Source: Allobosea sp. BK604
Lineage (GTDB): Bacteria > Pseudomonadota > Alphaproteobacteria > Rhizobiales > Beijerinckiaceae
Assembly (NCBI RefSeq): GCF_004341515.1
Contig: NZ_SLZF01000006.1
Coordinates: 186,001 to 250,000, forward strand
Direction: 5' to 3'
Length of the DNA: 64,000 bases
A program made the position numbers and the translations under genes. Shown piece after piece: positions 56,227 through 64,000 of the stretch (its first letter is position 1; every line of letters starts with the position of its first letter). The notes beneath the pieces were generated by a model. That model had not been told where the DNA came from and made no database searches. It was given only the letters and a program-made list of their open reading frames with translations.

Positions 56227-57129
56227 ATGCATGCCGCCGCCCTGTACTATTTTCGCGAAGTGGCGCGGCTGGGCTCGATCCGCCGCGCCGCCGTGCACCT
56301 GAACGTGGCGGCCAGCGCGATCAACCGCCAGATCCTCAAGCTGGAAGACGAATTCGGCGGACCGCTCTTCGACCGCCTGCCCGCCGGAATGCGCCTGACC
56401 GTCGCCGGCACGCTTCTGCTGCAGCACATCACCTCGACGATCGAGGCCTATGGGCAGGTCCGCGCCGCGATCGACGATCTCAGGGAAGCGCGCTCCGGCC
56501 ATGTCACGATCGCGGCGCTCGATTCGCTCCTGGTCGATTTCCTGCCCCGGGCCTTGGCGCGCTTCGGCAGGGATTTCCCGGCGATCAACCACACCGTGCT
56601 GGCCGCGCCGCCGGCCGATATCGCTGACATGGTCAGCAGCGGCGCCGTCGATATCGGGCTCACCTTCGTGAGCCCGCTGCCGGCCGCCGTGCATTTCATC
56701 GCGGAAGTGCCGGCTCCGATCGGCGTCGTCATGCCGGTCGACCACCCCCTCACCTCGCGCCTGAGCGTCAGCTTCGAGGAAGCCATCGCCTATCCGGTGC
56801 TCGACCAGGCCGGGCCGCTGCCGCGCGGGGCCGACATGGACGCGGATTTCAGCCAGTTCAAGGCGCAGCTCAAGCCGAAGGTCACGTCGAATTCGATCCA
56901 GATGATCCGGCTCTGCATCGAGCTCGGGCTCGGCATCGCCTTCTTCACCCGGCTCGGCTTCCTGAAGGAGATCGAGCACGGCGAGATCGCCTGGCGCCCG
57001 CTATCCTCCCCCGGCGTCAACACGCTGCAGATCGGCATCATCACCGCCGCCCACCGCATGCTGCCGCCTCCGGCCGTCCAGCTCTCCAAAAGCCTGGTGA
57101 AGGATCTTCGACGGCTGACGGCGAACTGA
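56227..57129 (+). CDS. LysR family transcriptional regulator
   Basis: A 300-aa regulator with the N-terminal helix-turn-helix LYYFREVARLGSIRRAAVHLNVAASAINRQILKLEDEFG, shown here in parts: the HTH lies at about residues 5-45. The periplasmic-binding-like effector domain is at about 90-295. The HTH is slightly atypical, with ASAINRQI in place of the common Q-[PS]-A-[LV]-S. Closing the plus-strand cluster, it is the obvious candidate to control it. Confidence 0.9.
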   Translation: MHAAALYYFREVARLGSIRRAAVHLNVAASAINRQILKLEDEFGGPLFDRLPAGMRLTVAGTLLLQHITSTIEAYGQVRAAIDDLREARSGHVTIAALDSLLVDFLPRALARFGRDFPAINHTVLAAPPADIADMVSSGAVDIGLTFVSPLPAAVHFIAEVPAPIGVVMPVDHPLTSRLSVSFEEAIAYPVLDQAGPLPRGADMDADFSQFKAQLKPKVTSNSIQMIRLCIELGLGIAFFTRLGFLKEIEHGEIAWRPLSSPGVNTLQIGIITAAHRMLPPPAVQLSKSLVKDLRRLTAN

Positions 57130-57204
57130 GCCCGTCAGGTCAGCTGGGCAGAAAGCTGCCGGCAATCTGCGGCCTGCATGAGAGACGATCACCGCCCCCC
57201 AAAC

Positions 57205-57239
57205 GGCAAAGGCCCCGCATGGGCGGGGCCTGAACCGGA
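57205..57239 (-). terminator. rho-independent terminator of the DAHP synthase gene
   Basis: AGGCCCCGC (57210-57218) pairs with GCGGGGCCT (57223-57231) around ATGG; the minus strand continues TTTGCCGTTT. It lies about 60 bases after the stop codon and may also end the LysR transcript. Confidence 0.75.
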
Positions 57240-57291
57240 TGTGTGAGCCGATACCGCGAAGGTAGGTATCGGATTGGCGGGAAGGCGGATG

Positions 57292-58677
57292 TTACTCGGC
57301 CGCCTCGACCACCGGGCGCTCGCGCCCTGCCCGCTCGCGCTTGACCAGCTCGGCAACGAGGAAGGCCATTTCCAGGGCCTGCTCGGCATTGAGGCGCGGG
57401 TCGCAGACCGTGTGGTAACGGTCGTTCAGGTCCGCATCGGTCATGCCGCGGGCCCCGCCGGTGCATTCGGTGACGTTCTTGCCGGTCATCTCGAGATGCA
57501 GGCCGCCGGCATAGGTGCCTTCGGCCTGGTGCACGGCGAAGAAGTTCCTGACCTCGCTGAGGATGAGGTCGAAGGGACGGGTCTTGTAGCCGCTGGCGGC
57601 CTTGACCGTGTTGCCGTGCATCGGGTCGCAGGACCAGACGACATTGCGCCCTTCGCGCTTGGTGGCGCGCACCAGGGCCGGCAGATGGTCGAAGACCTTG
57701 TCGGCGCCGAAGCGGCCGATCAGCGTCAGGCGGCCAGCCTGGTTCTGCGGATCGAGCGCATCGATCAGCCGGAGCAGGTCGTCAGGCTTGAGCGAGGGGC
57801 CGCATTTCAGGCCGATCGGATTCCTGATGCCGCGGAAATATTCGACATGGGCGTGGTCGAGCTGGCGGGTGCGGTCGCCGATCCAAACCATATGACCGGA
57901 GGTCGCGTACCAGTCGCCCGTCGTCGAATCGACGCGGGTCAGCGCCTGCTCGTAGCCGAGCAGCAGCGCCTCGTGGCTGGTATAGAAATCCGTCGTGCGC
58001 ATCTCGGGATGCGTCTCGGGATCGATGCCGATGGCGCGCATGAAATCGAGCGCCTCGGTGATGCGCTCGGCCACCTCGTTGTAACGGCTCGACTGCGGGC
58101 TATCCTTGACGAAGCCCAGCATCCAGCGATGGGCATTGTCGAGATTGGCGTAGCCGCCCGTCGCGAAGGCGCGGATCAGGTTGAGCGTCGCGGCCGACTG
58201 CCGGTAGGCCTCGAGCTGGCGGCGCGGATCGGGAATGCGGGCGTCCGCCGTGAAGTCGATATCGTTGATGATATCGCCCTTGTAGCTCGGCAGCTCGACG
58301 CCACCGATCGTCTCGGTCGGGGCCGAGCGCGGCTTGGCGAACTGGCCGGCGACGCGGCCGACCTTCACCACCGGCGAGCCGCCGGCGAAGGTGAGGACCA
58401 CCGCCATCTGCAGGAACAGACGGAAGAAATCGCGGATGTTGTCGGCCGAATGCTCGCCGAAGCTCTCGGCGCAATCTCCGCCCTGGAGCAGGAAGGCCTC
58501 GCCGTTTGCGACTTGTCCGAGAGCCTTTTTCAGCTTGCGCGCCTCGCCCGCAAAAACCAACGGCGGAAAGCCGGCGAGCTGCTGCTCGACCGCCTTCAAG
58601 GCTGCCTGATCCGGATATTCCGGCATCTGCTGGACGGGCTTTGCCCTCCAGCTCTCGGGCGTCCACCGCTCGGACAT
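57292..58677 (-). CDS. 3-deoxy-7-phosphoheptulonate synthase, class II
   Basis: First enzyme of the shikimate pathway: joins phosphoenolpyruvate and erythrose-4-phosphate to DAHP. The 461-aa class II (plant/Mycobacterium-type) enzyme shows WTPESWRAKPVQQMPEYPD at the start, then GGDCAESFGEHSADNIRDFFR, the metal Cys and arginines in that block, WSCDPMHGNT, and GLHLEMTGKNVTEC. The start MSERWTPESW (ATG complementary to 58675-58677) fits family length. It is monocistronic with its own terminator. Confidence 0.95.
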   Translation of the reverse strand: MSERWTPESWRAKPVQQMPEYPDQAALKAVEQQLAGFPPLVFAGEARKLKKALGQVANGEAFLLQGGDCAESFGEHSADNIRDFFRLFLQMAVVLTFAGGSPVVKVGRVAGQFAKPRSAPTETIGGVELPSYKGDIINDIDFTADARIPDPRRQLEAYRQSAATLNLIRAFATGGYANLDNAHRWMLGFVKDSPQSSRYNEVAERITEALDFMRAIGIDPETHPEMRTTDFYTSHEALLLGYEQALTRVDSTTGDWYATSGHMVWIGDRTRQLDHAHVEYFRGIRNPIGLKCGPSLKPDDLLRLIDALDPQNQAGRLTLIGRFGADKVFDHLPALVRATKREGRNVVWSCDPMHGNTVKAASGYKTRPFDLILSEVRNFFAVHQAEGTYAGGLHLEMTGKNVTECTGGARGMTDADLNDRYHTVCDPRLNAEQALEMAFLVAELVKRERAGRERPVVEAAE

Positions 58678-58951
58678 CACACGTGCTCCTGAAAACAAAA
58701 TCTCGCGCCGCCGTCCGGTCGGACGGCAGCGTGATCGAGGCGCTATACACCCGGGAGGCGGCAATGGCCAATACTCGGATGAAGCGATGTAGGGTTCCGC
58801 GCAATGCCGGAATCACACCGGGTCGCAAACATGAGTCGGTGCAGCGACTTGCCGCACAATCCTCACAGATCGATTCCGGCTCTTCACACGCTGATTCAGC
58901 GAGTTGCCAGCACGCTTCAACGTCCTGGCAGAGCGATGCGAGAGCCCTGCC

Positions 58952-60334
58952 CTACAGCTTCGCCGGCACCGAGGCGCGCGGCGTCCGCATCGTCACCAGC
59001 TCTTCCGCCGCGCTCGGATGCAGGGCGATCGTGCGGTCGAAATCGGCCTTGGTCGCGCCCATGGTGACGGCGATCGCGACGGCCTGGATGATCTCGCCGG
59101 CATCATGGCCGAGGATGTGGACGCCGAGCATGCGGTCGCTCTGCGCATCGACCAGGAGCTTCATGTAGATGCGCTCCTGGCGGCCCGAGATCGTTGCCTT
59201 CATCGGCCGGAAGCCGGTCTCGAAGACGCGGACCTCCAGGCCCGCCGCCAGCGCCTGATGCTCGGTCAGGCCCACCGTGCCGATCTCCGGCGTGGTGAAG
59301 ACGGCGGAGGCGACGAGGCTGTGATCCATCGCCCAGGGCTTGCCGCCGAAGGTCGAGTCGGCGAAGGCGTGGCCCTCGCGGATCGCGACAGGGGTCAGGT
59401 TGACGCGGTTGGTGACATCGCCGACTGCATGGATCGAGGGCACGCTCGAGGCGGAATTGGCATCGACCATGACCTGGCCGACCGGGCCGAGCTTGACGCC
59501 GACCTGCTCCAGCCCGAGGCCGTTGGTGTTGGGACGGCGACCGGTGGCGACGAGGATGACATCGGCATCGATCGGCTCGCCACGGGCGCAATGGGCGCGG
59601 CGCGTGCCATCAGGCAGCTCCTCGATGCGGTCGACCGTGCAGCCGAGACGGAAGCTGATGCCGGCATGGCTCAGCGCCTCGCGCAGGCGGACGCGGATAT
59701 CCTCGTCGAAACCGCGCAGGACATTGTCGCCACGATGCAGCAGCGTGACCGCGACGCCGAGGCGCGCGAAGAGGCTGGCGAATTCAAGCGCGATATAGCC
59801 GCCGCCGACGACGAGCATGCGCTTCGGCAGGCTCGGCAGGTGGAAGACCTCGTTCGAGCTGATGCCGAGCTCGCCGCCGGGGATCGGCGGATCGAAAGCG
59901 GGATAGCCGCCGGTCGCGACCAGGATGTGACGGGCGCGGATGAGCTCGCCCGACTTCGCCAGGCGGACCTCGTTCGGCCCCTCGACCACGGCGCGCTCCT
60001 CGCGGATGGCGACGCCGGCGCCGTCCAGCCCCTTGCGATAGAGCCCGGACAGTCGCGTGACCTCGTTGGCGACGGCATCGCGCAGGGTCGGCCAGTCGAA
60101 GCTCGGCTTGCCAACCGTCCAGCCGAAACCCGCCGCATCCTCGAAATCATCGGCGAAGCGGCTGGCATAGACGAAGAGCTTCTTGGGCACGCAGCCGCGG
60201 ATGACACAGGTGCCGCCGATCCGGTCCTCCTCCGCGATCATGACGCGGGCGCCATTCCCGGCCGCAATACGGGCGGCGCGGGTGCCGCCGGAGCCGGCCC
60301 CGATCACGAAAAGATCGACATCGAAATCAGACAT
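58952..60334 (-). CDS. gor: glutathione-disulfide reductase
   Basis: A 460-aa flavoprotein disulfide reductase. FAD loop VIGAGSGGTRAARIAA, redox pair in GGTCVIRGCVPKK, the NAD(P)H loop VVGGGYIALEFASLF, AVGDVTNRVNLTPVAI, and the interface catalytic His in the C-terminal LHPSAAEELVTM. The order and the AGSGGTRAAR sequence favour glutathione reductase over lipoamide dehydrogenase or mercuric reductase. The start codon region overlaps the end of the O-antigen-ligase-like gene by 8 bases. Confidence 0.93.
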   Translation of the reverse strand: MSDFDVDLFVIGAGSGGTRAARIAAGNGARVMIAEEDRIGGTCVIRGCVPKKLFVYASRFADDFEDAAGFGWTVGKPSFDWPTLRDAVANEVTRLSGLYRKGLDGAGVAIREERAVVEGPNEVRLAKSGELIRARHILVATGGYPAFDPPIPGGELGISSNEVFHLPSLPKRMLVVGGGYIALEFASLFARLGVAVTLLHRGDNVLRGFDEDIRVRLREALSHAGISFRLGCTVDRIEELPDGTRRAHCARGEPIDADVILVATGRRPNTNGLGLEQVGVKLGPVGQVMVDANSASSVPSIHAVGDVTNRVNLTPVAIREGHAFADSTFGGKPWAMDHSLVASAVFTTPEIGTVGLTEHQALAAGLEVRVFETGFRPMKATISGRQERIYMKLLVDAQSDRMLGVHILGHDAGEIIQAVAIAVTMGATKADFDRTIALHPSAAEELVTMRTPRASVPAKL

Positions 60335-61610
60335 GTTCCACCTCTCGAGCGGGCTCGTTCCGCTCCGCATAGAACCAGACGGCAGCGGCGGCGAGCAGCG
60401 CGATCCACCAGCCCTGCCAGGCGCCGTGCCCGACGGAGGCCATGGCGAAAGCCGCCACGAAGACCGCGAGCCGCGGTGCAAGATCGCGAGCCGGCAGGCG
60501 CCTCAGCCGCACCAGGAAGGCGAGCCCGGCCAAGCCGATCAGCACCGCGCCGATGAGCCCGGTCTCGACCCAGATCTGCACCGGCGCGCTATGTGGGTGA
60601 CCGACGGCGAGAAGCAAGCGGCGTGGCTCCGACACCTGCGCCGCCACCGGATGCGTCTGAAGCGCGGCGGAGGCGCCGAAGCCCGAGCCGATGATCGGTC
60701 GTGCCTGGATCGCCTCGCCGAAGCTGAGCCAGATGTTGACGCGGTCGCGCGAATGCGAATCCGCCAGTTCGGCATGGACGGATGGCGGGATGGCACGGTC
60801 CGCGAGCCGCCCCAGGACGGGAGCGACCGCCAGCGTCGCGGCGAAGGCGATCATCGTCGCCGCGAGCGACAGCCGCGGCAGGAGCAGCGTCACCGCCCAG
60901 CCCGCGATCAGCATGAGCAGGCCAAACTTGGCCGCGCCGCTCTCGGAGGCGAAGGTGCAGCCGATCACCGCGAGCGCGGTCAGCGCGGCCAGCAGCCGGT
61001 CGGGCAATGAGGCGCCCGGCCGGCTCCAGAGCCCGTGCACGACCGGGGCGGCCAGCATGATGCAAGTGATGATCGGCCGGTTGAAGACGAAGCTCATCTG
61101 CTTGCCGAGGCCGAGCGCGATGCGCTGGGAGAGGCCGCTGGCCAGTTCGAAGGCGACCAGCGCGCAGGCCAGGATGATGGTGATCGCGAGCGCACGGAGC
61201 ACGGCCGGCCGCGGCCTGAGCTGCGCCGCGGCGGCGATGACGAGACCGCAGACCAGAGGCAGGACGAGCTCGCCCCAGATGGAGAGGCTGGCCGCCGGCC
61301 GATGGCTCCAGGCGAGCGAGACCAGGGCCCACAGCAGGAAGCCGGCAAGCGCAAGGGCAATCGGGCTGCGCATGGCGCTGGCAAGGTTGCGCAGGAGTTC
61401 GGCTGCCCGTCCCGCCACCAGCATGGCGGCGAGGAAGGCCAGCGCCGCCAGGCCGAAGATCAGCGGCGCCGAGCGGTTCGCCGCCCACATGGCGAGCGGC
61501 AGCGCGACCAGGAGCACGCCGCCGAGCGTCACCAGCTGCTGCGACCGGCGCCGGCGCGAAGGGCTGATCGCGGCGCCGGACTCGGCGGCCAAGGAGGAAG
61601 GCAGGCTCAT
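60327..61610 (-). CDS. O-antigen ligase (WaaL/RfaL) superfamily membrane protein
   Basis: A 427-aa integral membrane protein with about ten to twelve helices and one large periplasmic loop (about residues 265-345). The loop contains RDRVNIWLSFGEAIQARPIIGSGFGAS and later GHPHSAPVQIWVETGLIG, the Wzy_C/O-antigen-ligase pattern with conserved Arg and the H-x-H-N-like HPHS segment. Such proteins join polysaccharide to lipid A core or to protein. No other polysaccharide genes are near, so the acceptor is unknown. Translation may be coupled to gor (8-base overlap). Confidence 0.85.
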   Translation of the reverse strand: MSLPSSLAAESGAAISPSRRRRSQQLVTLGGVLLVALPLAMWAANRSAPLIFGLAALAFLAAMLVAGRAAELLRNLASAMRSPIALALAGFLLWALVSLAWSHRPAASLSIWGELVLPLVCGLVIAAAAQLRPRPAVLRALAITIILACALVAFELASGLSQRIALGLGKQMSFVFNRPIITCIMLAAPVVHGLWSRPGASLPDRLLAALTALAVIGCTFASESGAAKFGLLMLIAGWAVTLLLPRLSLAATMIAFAATLAVAPVLGRLADRAIPPSVHAELADSHSRDRVNIWLSFGEAIQARPIIGSGFGASAALQTHPVAAQVSEPRRLLLAVGHPHSAPVQIWVETGLIGAVLIGLAGLAFLVRLRRLPARDLAPRLAVFVAAFAMASVGHGAWQGWWIALLAAAAVWFYAERNEPAREVEHV

Positions 61611-61690
61611 GGCGGAGCGCTTACGCGATCATGGCTGGGCCGCCTAGTGCGAATCCTGTCGCGCTTTCACGGTCCGTCCCGCGAAAGACC

Positions 61691-61767
61691 TTGACATAAG
61701 ATTATGCAATCAGGCGCAATTGAAAGGCGGAACATCAAGCTGTCACTGGCGCTGGTGACACGATAAT
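61691..61767 (+). promoter_or_regulatory. tctC control region with two short palindromes
   Basis: A consensus TTGACA (61691-61696) overlaps CATAA-GA-TTATG (61695-61706). Further down, TGTCAC (61741-61746) mirrors GTGACA (61755-61760) with GCGC at the centre. The gene starts at 61797. These are possible operator sites; the responsible regulator is not visible in the window. Confidence 0.45.
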
Positions 61768-61796
61768 GGTGCGGAAATTCGCACGCGGAGGAACAT

Positions 61797-62759
61797 ATGC
61801 TCACATCCATCCTGAAGCGCGGCGCCGTGACGGCGCTGGCGCTGGCCGGCCTGACCACTGCCGCATTCGCCCAGCTCGAGCTCAAGCTCATGGCCCCGGC
61901 AGCGCCCGGCGGCGGCTGGGACGGCACGGCGCGCTCGATGCAGCAGGCCCTGACCTCGGCCGGTATCGCCAAGAGCGTGCAGGTGACCAATGTCACCGGC
62001 GCCGGCGGCACGATCGGCCTGTCGCAGCTGATTAACGCCAAGGGCGACGGCTCGCAGCTGATGGTCAACGGCTTCGTCATGATCGGCGCGATCGTGCTCA
62101 ACAAGTCGCCGGTCAACCTGACCCAGGTCACGCCGATCGCGCGGCTGACCGCCGAGGCCGAGGTCATCGTGGTCCCGGCGGATTCGCCGATCAAGACCGC
62201 CAAGGATCTCGCCGACCGCGTCAAGGCTGACCCGGCCAAGGTGACCTGGGCCGGCGGCTCGGCCGGCGGCACCGACCATATCCTGGCCGCGCTCTTCGCC
62301 GATGCCGTCGGCGGCGACCCCAAGAAGATCAACTACATCCCGTTCTCGGGCGGTGGCGAGGCTCTCGCCGCGATGCTCGGCGGGCGCGTCACCGCCGGCA
62401 TCTCCGGCTATGGCGAGTTCGAAGGCCAGATCAAGGCCGGCAAGCTGCGCGCCATCGCCGTCTCCTCGCCGAAGCGGCTGGACAATGCTCCGGACGCCCC
62501 GACGCTGAAGGAGCAGGGCATCAATCTCGAACTCCTGAACTGGCGCTCGGTCGTGGCGGCGCCGGGCCTCAGCGACGCCCAGCAGAAGACCCTCGCCGAT
62601 GCAGTCGAGAAGATGGCGAAGTCGAAGGAATGGGCCGAGATCCTCAAGGCCCGTGGCTGGGACGACGCCTATCTCGGCGGCGCCGATTTCGCCGCCTTCC
62701 AGAAGGCCGAGATCGAGCGCGTCACCAAGGTCATGCACGATGTCGGCCTGGTGAAGTGA
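61797..62759 (+). CDS. tctC: tripartite tricarboxylate transporter substrate-binding protein
   Basis: A 320-aa periplasmic binding protein of the TctC/Bug family. The signal peptide VTALALAGLTTAAFAQ is cleaved at about residue 22. Family blocks are LMAPAAPGGGWDGTARSMQ (the ligand-cleft glycine loop), VTNVTGAGGTIGLSQL, and VTWAGGSAGGTDHILAA. The start ATG 61797 follows GGAGGAAC. TctB and TctA genes follow; a hairpin in between should raise the level of this protein above them. Substrate probably a carboxylate; citrate or another acid cannot be told apart. Confidence 0.92.
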   Translation: MLTSILKRGAVTALALAGLTTAAFAQLELKLMAPAAPGGGWDGTARSMQQALTSAGIAKSVQVTNVTGAGGTIGLSQLINAKGDGSQLMVNGFVMIGAIVLNKSPVNLTQVTPIARLTAEAEVIVVPADSPIKTAKDLADRVKADPAKVTWAGGSAGGTDHILAALFADAVGGDPKKINYIPFSGGGEALAAMLGGRVTAGISGYGEFEGQIKAGKLRAIAVSSPKRLDNAPDAPTLKEQGINLELLNWRSVVAAPGLSDAQQKTLADAVEKMAKSKEWAEILKARGWDDAYLGGADFAAFQKAEIERVTKVMHDVGLVK

Positions 62760-62791
62760 GGCGCTGACGCCTCGCACACGATAAACCCGCG

Positions 62792-62819
62792 AAGGGGCCG
62801 GGAAACCGGCCCCTTTTCC
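62792..62819 (+). terminator. attenuator-type terminator between tctC and tctB
   Basis: AAGGGGCCGG (62792-62801) pairs with CCGGCCCCTT (62806-62815) around GAAA, followed by TTCC; the stem end itself supplies a TTTT run. Partial termination here would favour tctC. Confidence 0.75.
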
Positions 62820-62851
62820 ACCTCCCGAGTATTTTCAGACGGGCACCGGGC

Positions 62852-63331
62852 ATGGCCAGCGAAACCACCACAAGAAGAATCGACCGACCCGCACTCGTCG
62901 TGGCGCTGCTGCTCTTCGCCTGTGCAGGTATCGTCGCCAATGACGCGGCGAGCCAGACCATCGTCTCGACCTATGGCCTCGGGCCGACGGCGGTGCCCTA
63001 TGTCGTCAGCATCTGCCTTGCCGTGCTCGGGCTGGCGCATCTGGTCGTCGCCTTCAAGGAGGGCATCCCCAAGCCCGGTCCGGCCGACACCGTCGCCATT
63101 CTCTGGATCGTCGGCGGTCTCGTCGGCCTCGTCGCCTGCATCGCCTTCGGCGGCGGCTTCATCCTCGCGACGGCGCTGATCTTCGCCTGCACCGCGCGCG
63201 GCATGGGCCGGCGCGCCTTCGCCGTCGACTTCATCATCGGCCTCGTCCTCGGCCTGGTGATTTTCCTCGTGTTCCTGAAACTGCTGACGCTGAGCCTGCC
63301 CGCCGGGCCGCTCGAGCGCCTGTTCTTCTGA
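62852..63331 (+). CDS. tctB: tripartite tricarboxylate transporter small membrane subunit
   Basis: A 159-aa membrane protein with four helices (about residues 14-33, 48-66, 82-118 and 130-150). It matches the TctB pattern, including the GLGPTAVPYVVSI segment between the first two helices and the C-terminal LPAGPLERLFF. It begins 92 bases after tctC and 13 bases before tctA. Confidence 0.88.
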   Translation: MASETTTRRIDRPALVVALLLFACAGIVANDAASQTIVSTYGLGPTAVPYVVSICLAVLGLAHLVVAFKEGIPKPGPADTVAILWIVGGLVGLVACIAFGGGFILATALIFACTARGMGRRAFAVDFIIGLVLGLVIFLVFLKLLTLSLPAGPLERLFF

Positions 63332-63344
63332 GGAGCGCCGAAGC

Positions 63345-64000
63345 ATGGACACGCTTCTCGACCTTTTCCACGGCTTCACCGTCGCCTTCGAGCCCTCGAA
63401 GCTGCTCTTCTGCCTGATCGGCGTCTTCCTCGGCACCGCCGTCGGCGTGCTGCCGGGCATCGGCCCGGCGCTGACAGTGGCGCTGCTGCTGCCGGTCACC
63501 TTCAAGCTCGATCCGGCGGGATCGCTGATCATGTTCGCCGGCATCTATTATGGCGGCATGTATGGCGGCTCGACCACGGCCATCCTGCTCAACGCGCCGG
63601 GCGAGAGCGCCTCGCTCGCGACCGCGCTCGAAGGCTCGAAAATGGCCAAGGCCGGGCGCGGCGGCCCGGCGCTGGCGACGGCGGCGATCGGTTCCTTCGT
63701 CGCCGGCACCATCGCCACGATCGGCCTTGCCTTCCTGGCGCCCTGGCTGGTCGAGATCGCCGTGCATTTCGGCCCGTGGGACTATTTCGGGCTGATGATC
63801 CTGGCCTTCGTCACCGTCTCCGCGACGTTCGGCGACTCGCCCCTGCGCGGCCTGACCAGCCTGTTCATCGGCATCACGCTCGGCCTGATCGGCATCGACA
63901 AGCTGACCGGCCAGGCGCGGCTGACCTTCGGCGTGCCGGAACTGCTGAACGGCATCGAGGTGACGACGCTGGCCGTCGGTCTCTTCGCAGTGGGCGAAGC
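63345..64000 (+). CDS. tctA: tripartite tricarboxylate transporter large membrane subunit, partial
   Basis: The first 218 residues of TctA; the gene runs off the right edge. The characteristic TctA loops are present: GTAVGVLPGIGPALTVALLLP and GIYYGGMYGGSTTAILLNAPGES. The start ATG 63345 follows AGGAG within the 13-base gap from tctB. The full protein is normally about 500 aa with 12 helices. Confidence 0.95.
   Translation, partial: MDTLLDLFHGFTVAFEPSKLLFCLIGVFLGTAVGVLPGIGPALTVALLLPVTFKLDPAGSLIMFAGIYYGGMYGGSTTAILLNAPGESASLATALEGSKMAKAGRGGPALATAAIGSFVAGTIATIGLAFLAPWLVEIAVHFGPWDYFGLMILAFVTVSATFGDSPLRGLTSLFIGITLGLIGIDKLTGQARLTFGVPELLNGIEVTTLAVGLFAVGE

Noticed and set aside
1..64000. tRNA, rRNA, riboswitch, prophage, integrase or insertion sequence
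   Set aside because: I looked for cloverleaf-type segments, transposase and integrase proteins and riboswitch-like leaders and found none that I could support; short or divergent RNAs could still be missed by eye.

Overview
The window looks like chromosomal DNA from a free-living, high-G+C alphaproteobacterium of the order Hyphomicrobiales. A Bosea-like organism is my best guess, but this rests on gene content and style, not a database search. Clues are the dense high-GC coding on both strands, many solute-binding-protein transporters, DUF2865, DUF1236, DUF2783 and CreA-family proteins, a class II DAHP synthase, a 7Fe ferredoxin, and several families of short palindromic intergenic repeats of the kind common in rhizobial relatives. 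I see no rRNA, tRNA, CRISPR array, prophage or insertion sequence.

Layout. 1-9.5 kb: the 5' part of psd, an acetyltransferase, an orphan family-5 solute-binding protein with a DeoR regulator, a lysine-tailed SDR dehydrogenase, an NAD(P)-binding enzyme behind a striking 27-bp palindrome, a small membrane protein and an Atm1-type ABC exporter. 9.6-13.1 kb: cimA, a coupled 39-codon ORF, a DUF559 remnant and cysS, all on the minus strand. 13.4-16.7 kb: small secreted and membrane proteins, CreA and a second acetyltransferase. 16.8-24.4 kb: an aromatic catabolic island that converges on homogentisate (flavin monooxygenase, DUF2783, DinB-fold protein, degenerate metallo-beta-lactamase, fumarylacetoacetase, TRAP binding protein, homogentisate dioxygenase, MarR regulator). 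24.6-36.4 kb: housekeeping and envelope genes (DUF2865 protein, MFS transporter, DUF1236 protein, gltX, SulP transporter, nadE, Dabb protein, a 38-aa membrane peptide, an RTX protein, an outer-membrane barrel).

36.5-46.5 kb: a GH31 glycosidase, then a livFGMHK branched-chain-type ABC transporter, a GntR/FCD regulator and a divergent IlvD/Edd dehydratase, with inverted-repeat operators in both control regions. 46.7-57.1 kb: a plus-strand catabolic cluster that I cannot match to a described pathway. It holds an amidohydrolase, a CMP/dCMP-type deaminase, two paralogous NMT1-type binding proteins with one ABC permease/ATPase pair, an FAD oxidoreductase, a class III CoA-transferase, an enoyl-CoA hydratase, a 7Fe ferredoxin and a LysR regulator. 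57.3-64 kb: class II DAHP synthase, glutathione reductase, an O-antigen-ligase-like protein, and a tctCBA tripartite tricarboxylate transporter cut by the window end.

How the genes work together. The homogentisate island would carry a hydroxylated arylacetate, or tyrosine-derived homogentisate, to fumarate and acetoacetate; its maleylacetoacetate isomerase step lacks an obvious GST-type enzyme, and the DinB protein is a candidate. The 46.7-57.1 kb cluster reads as uptake, deamination or ring hydrolysis, flavin oxidation, CoA activation and hydration of an aminated, probably N-heterocyclic, compound. It is the best candidate here for an undescribed system.
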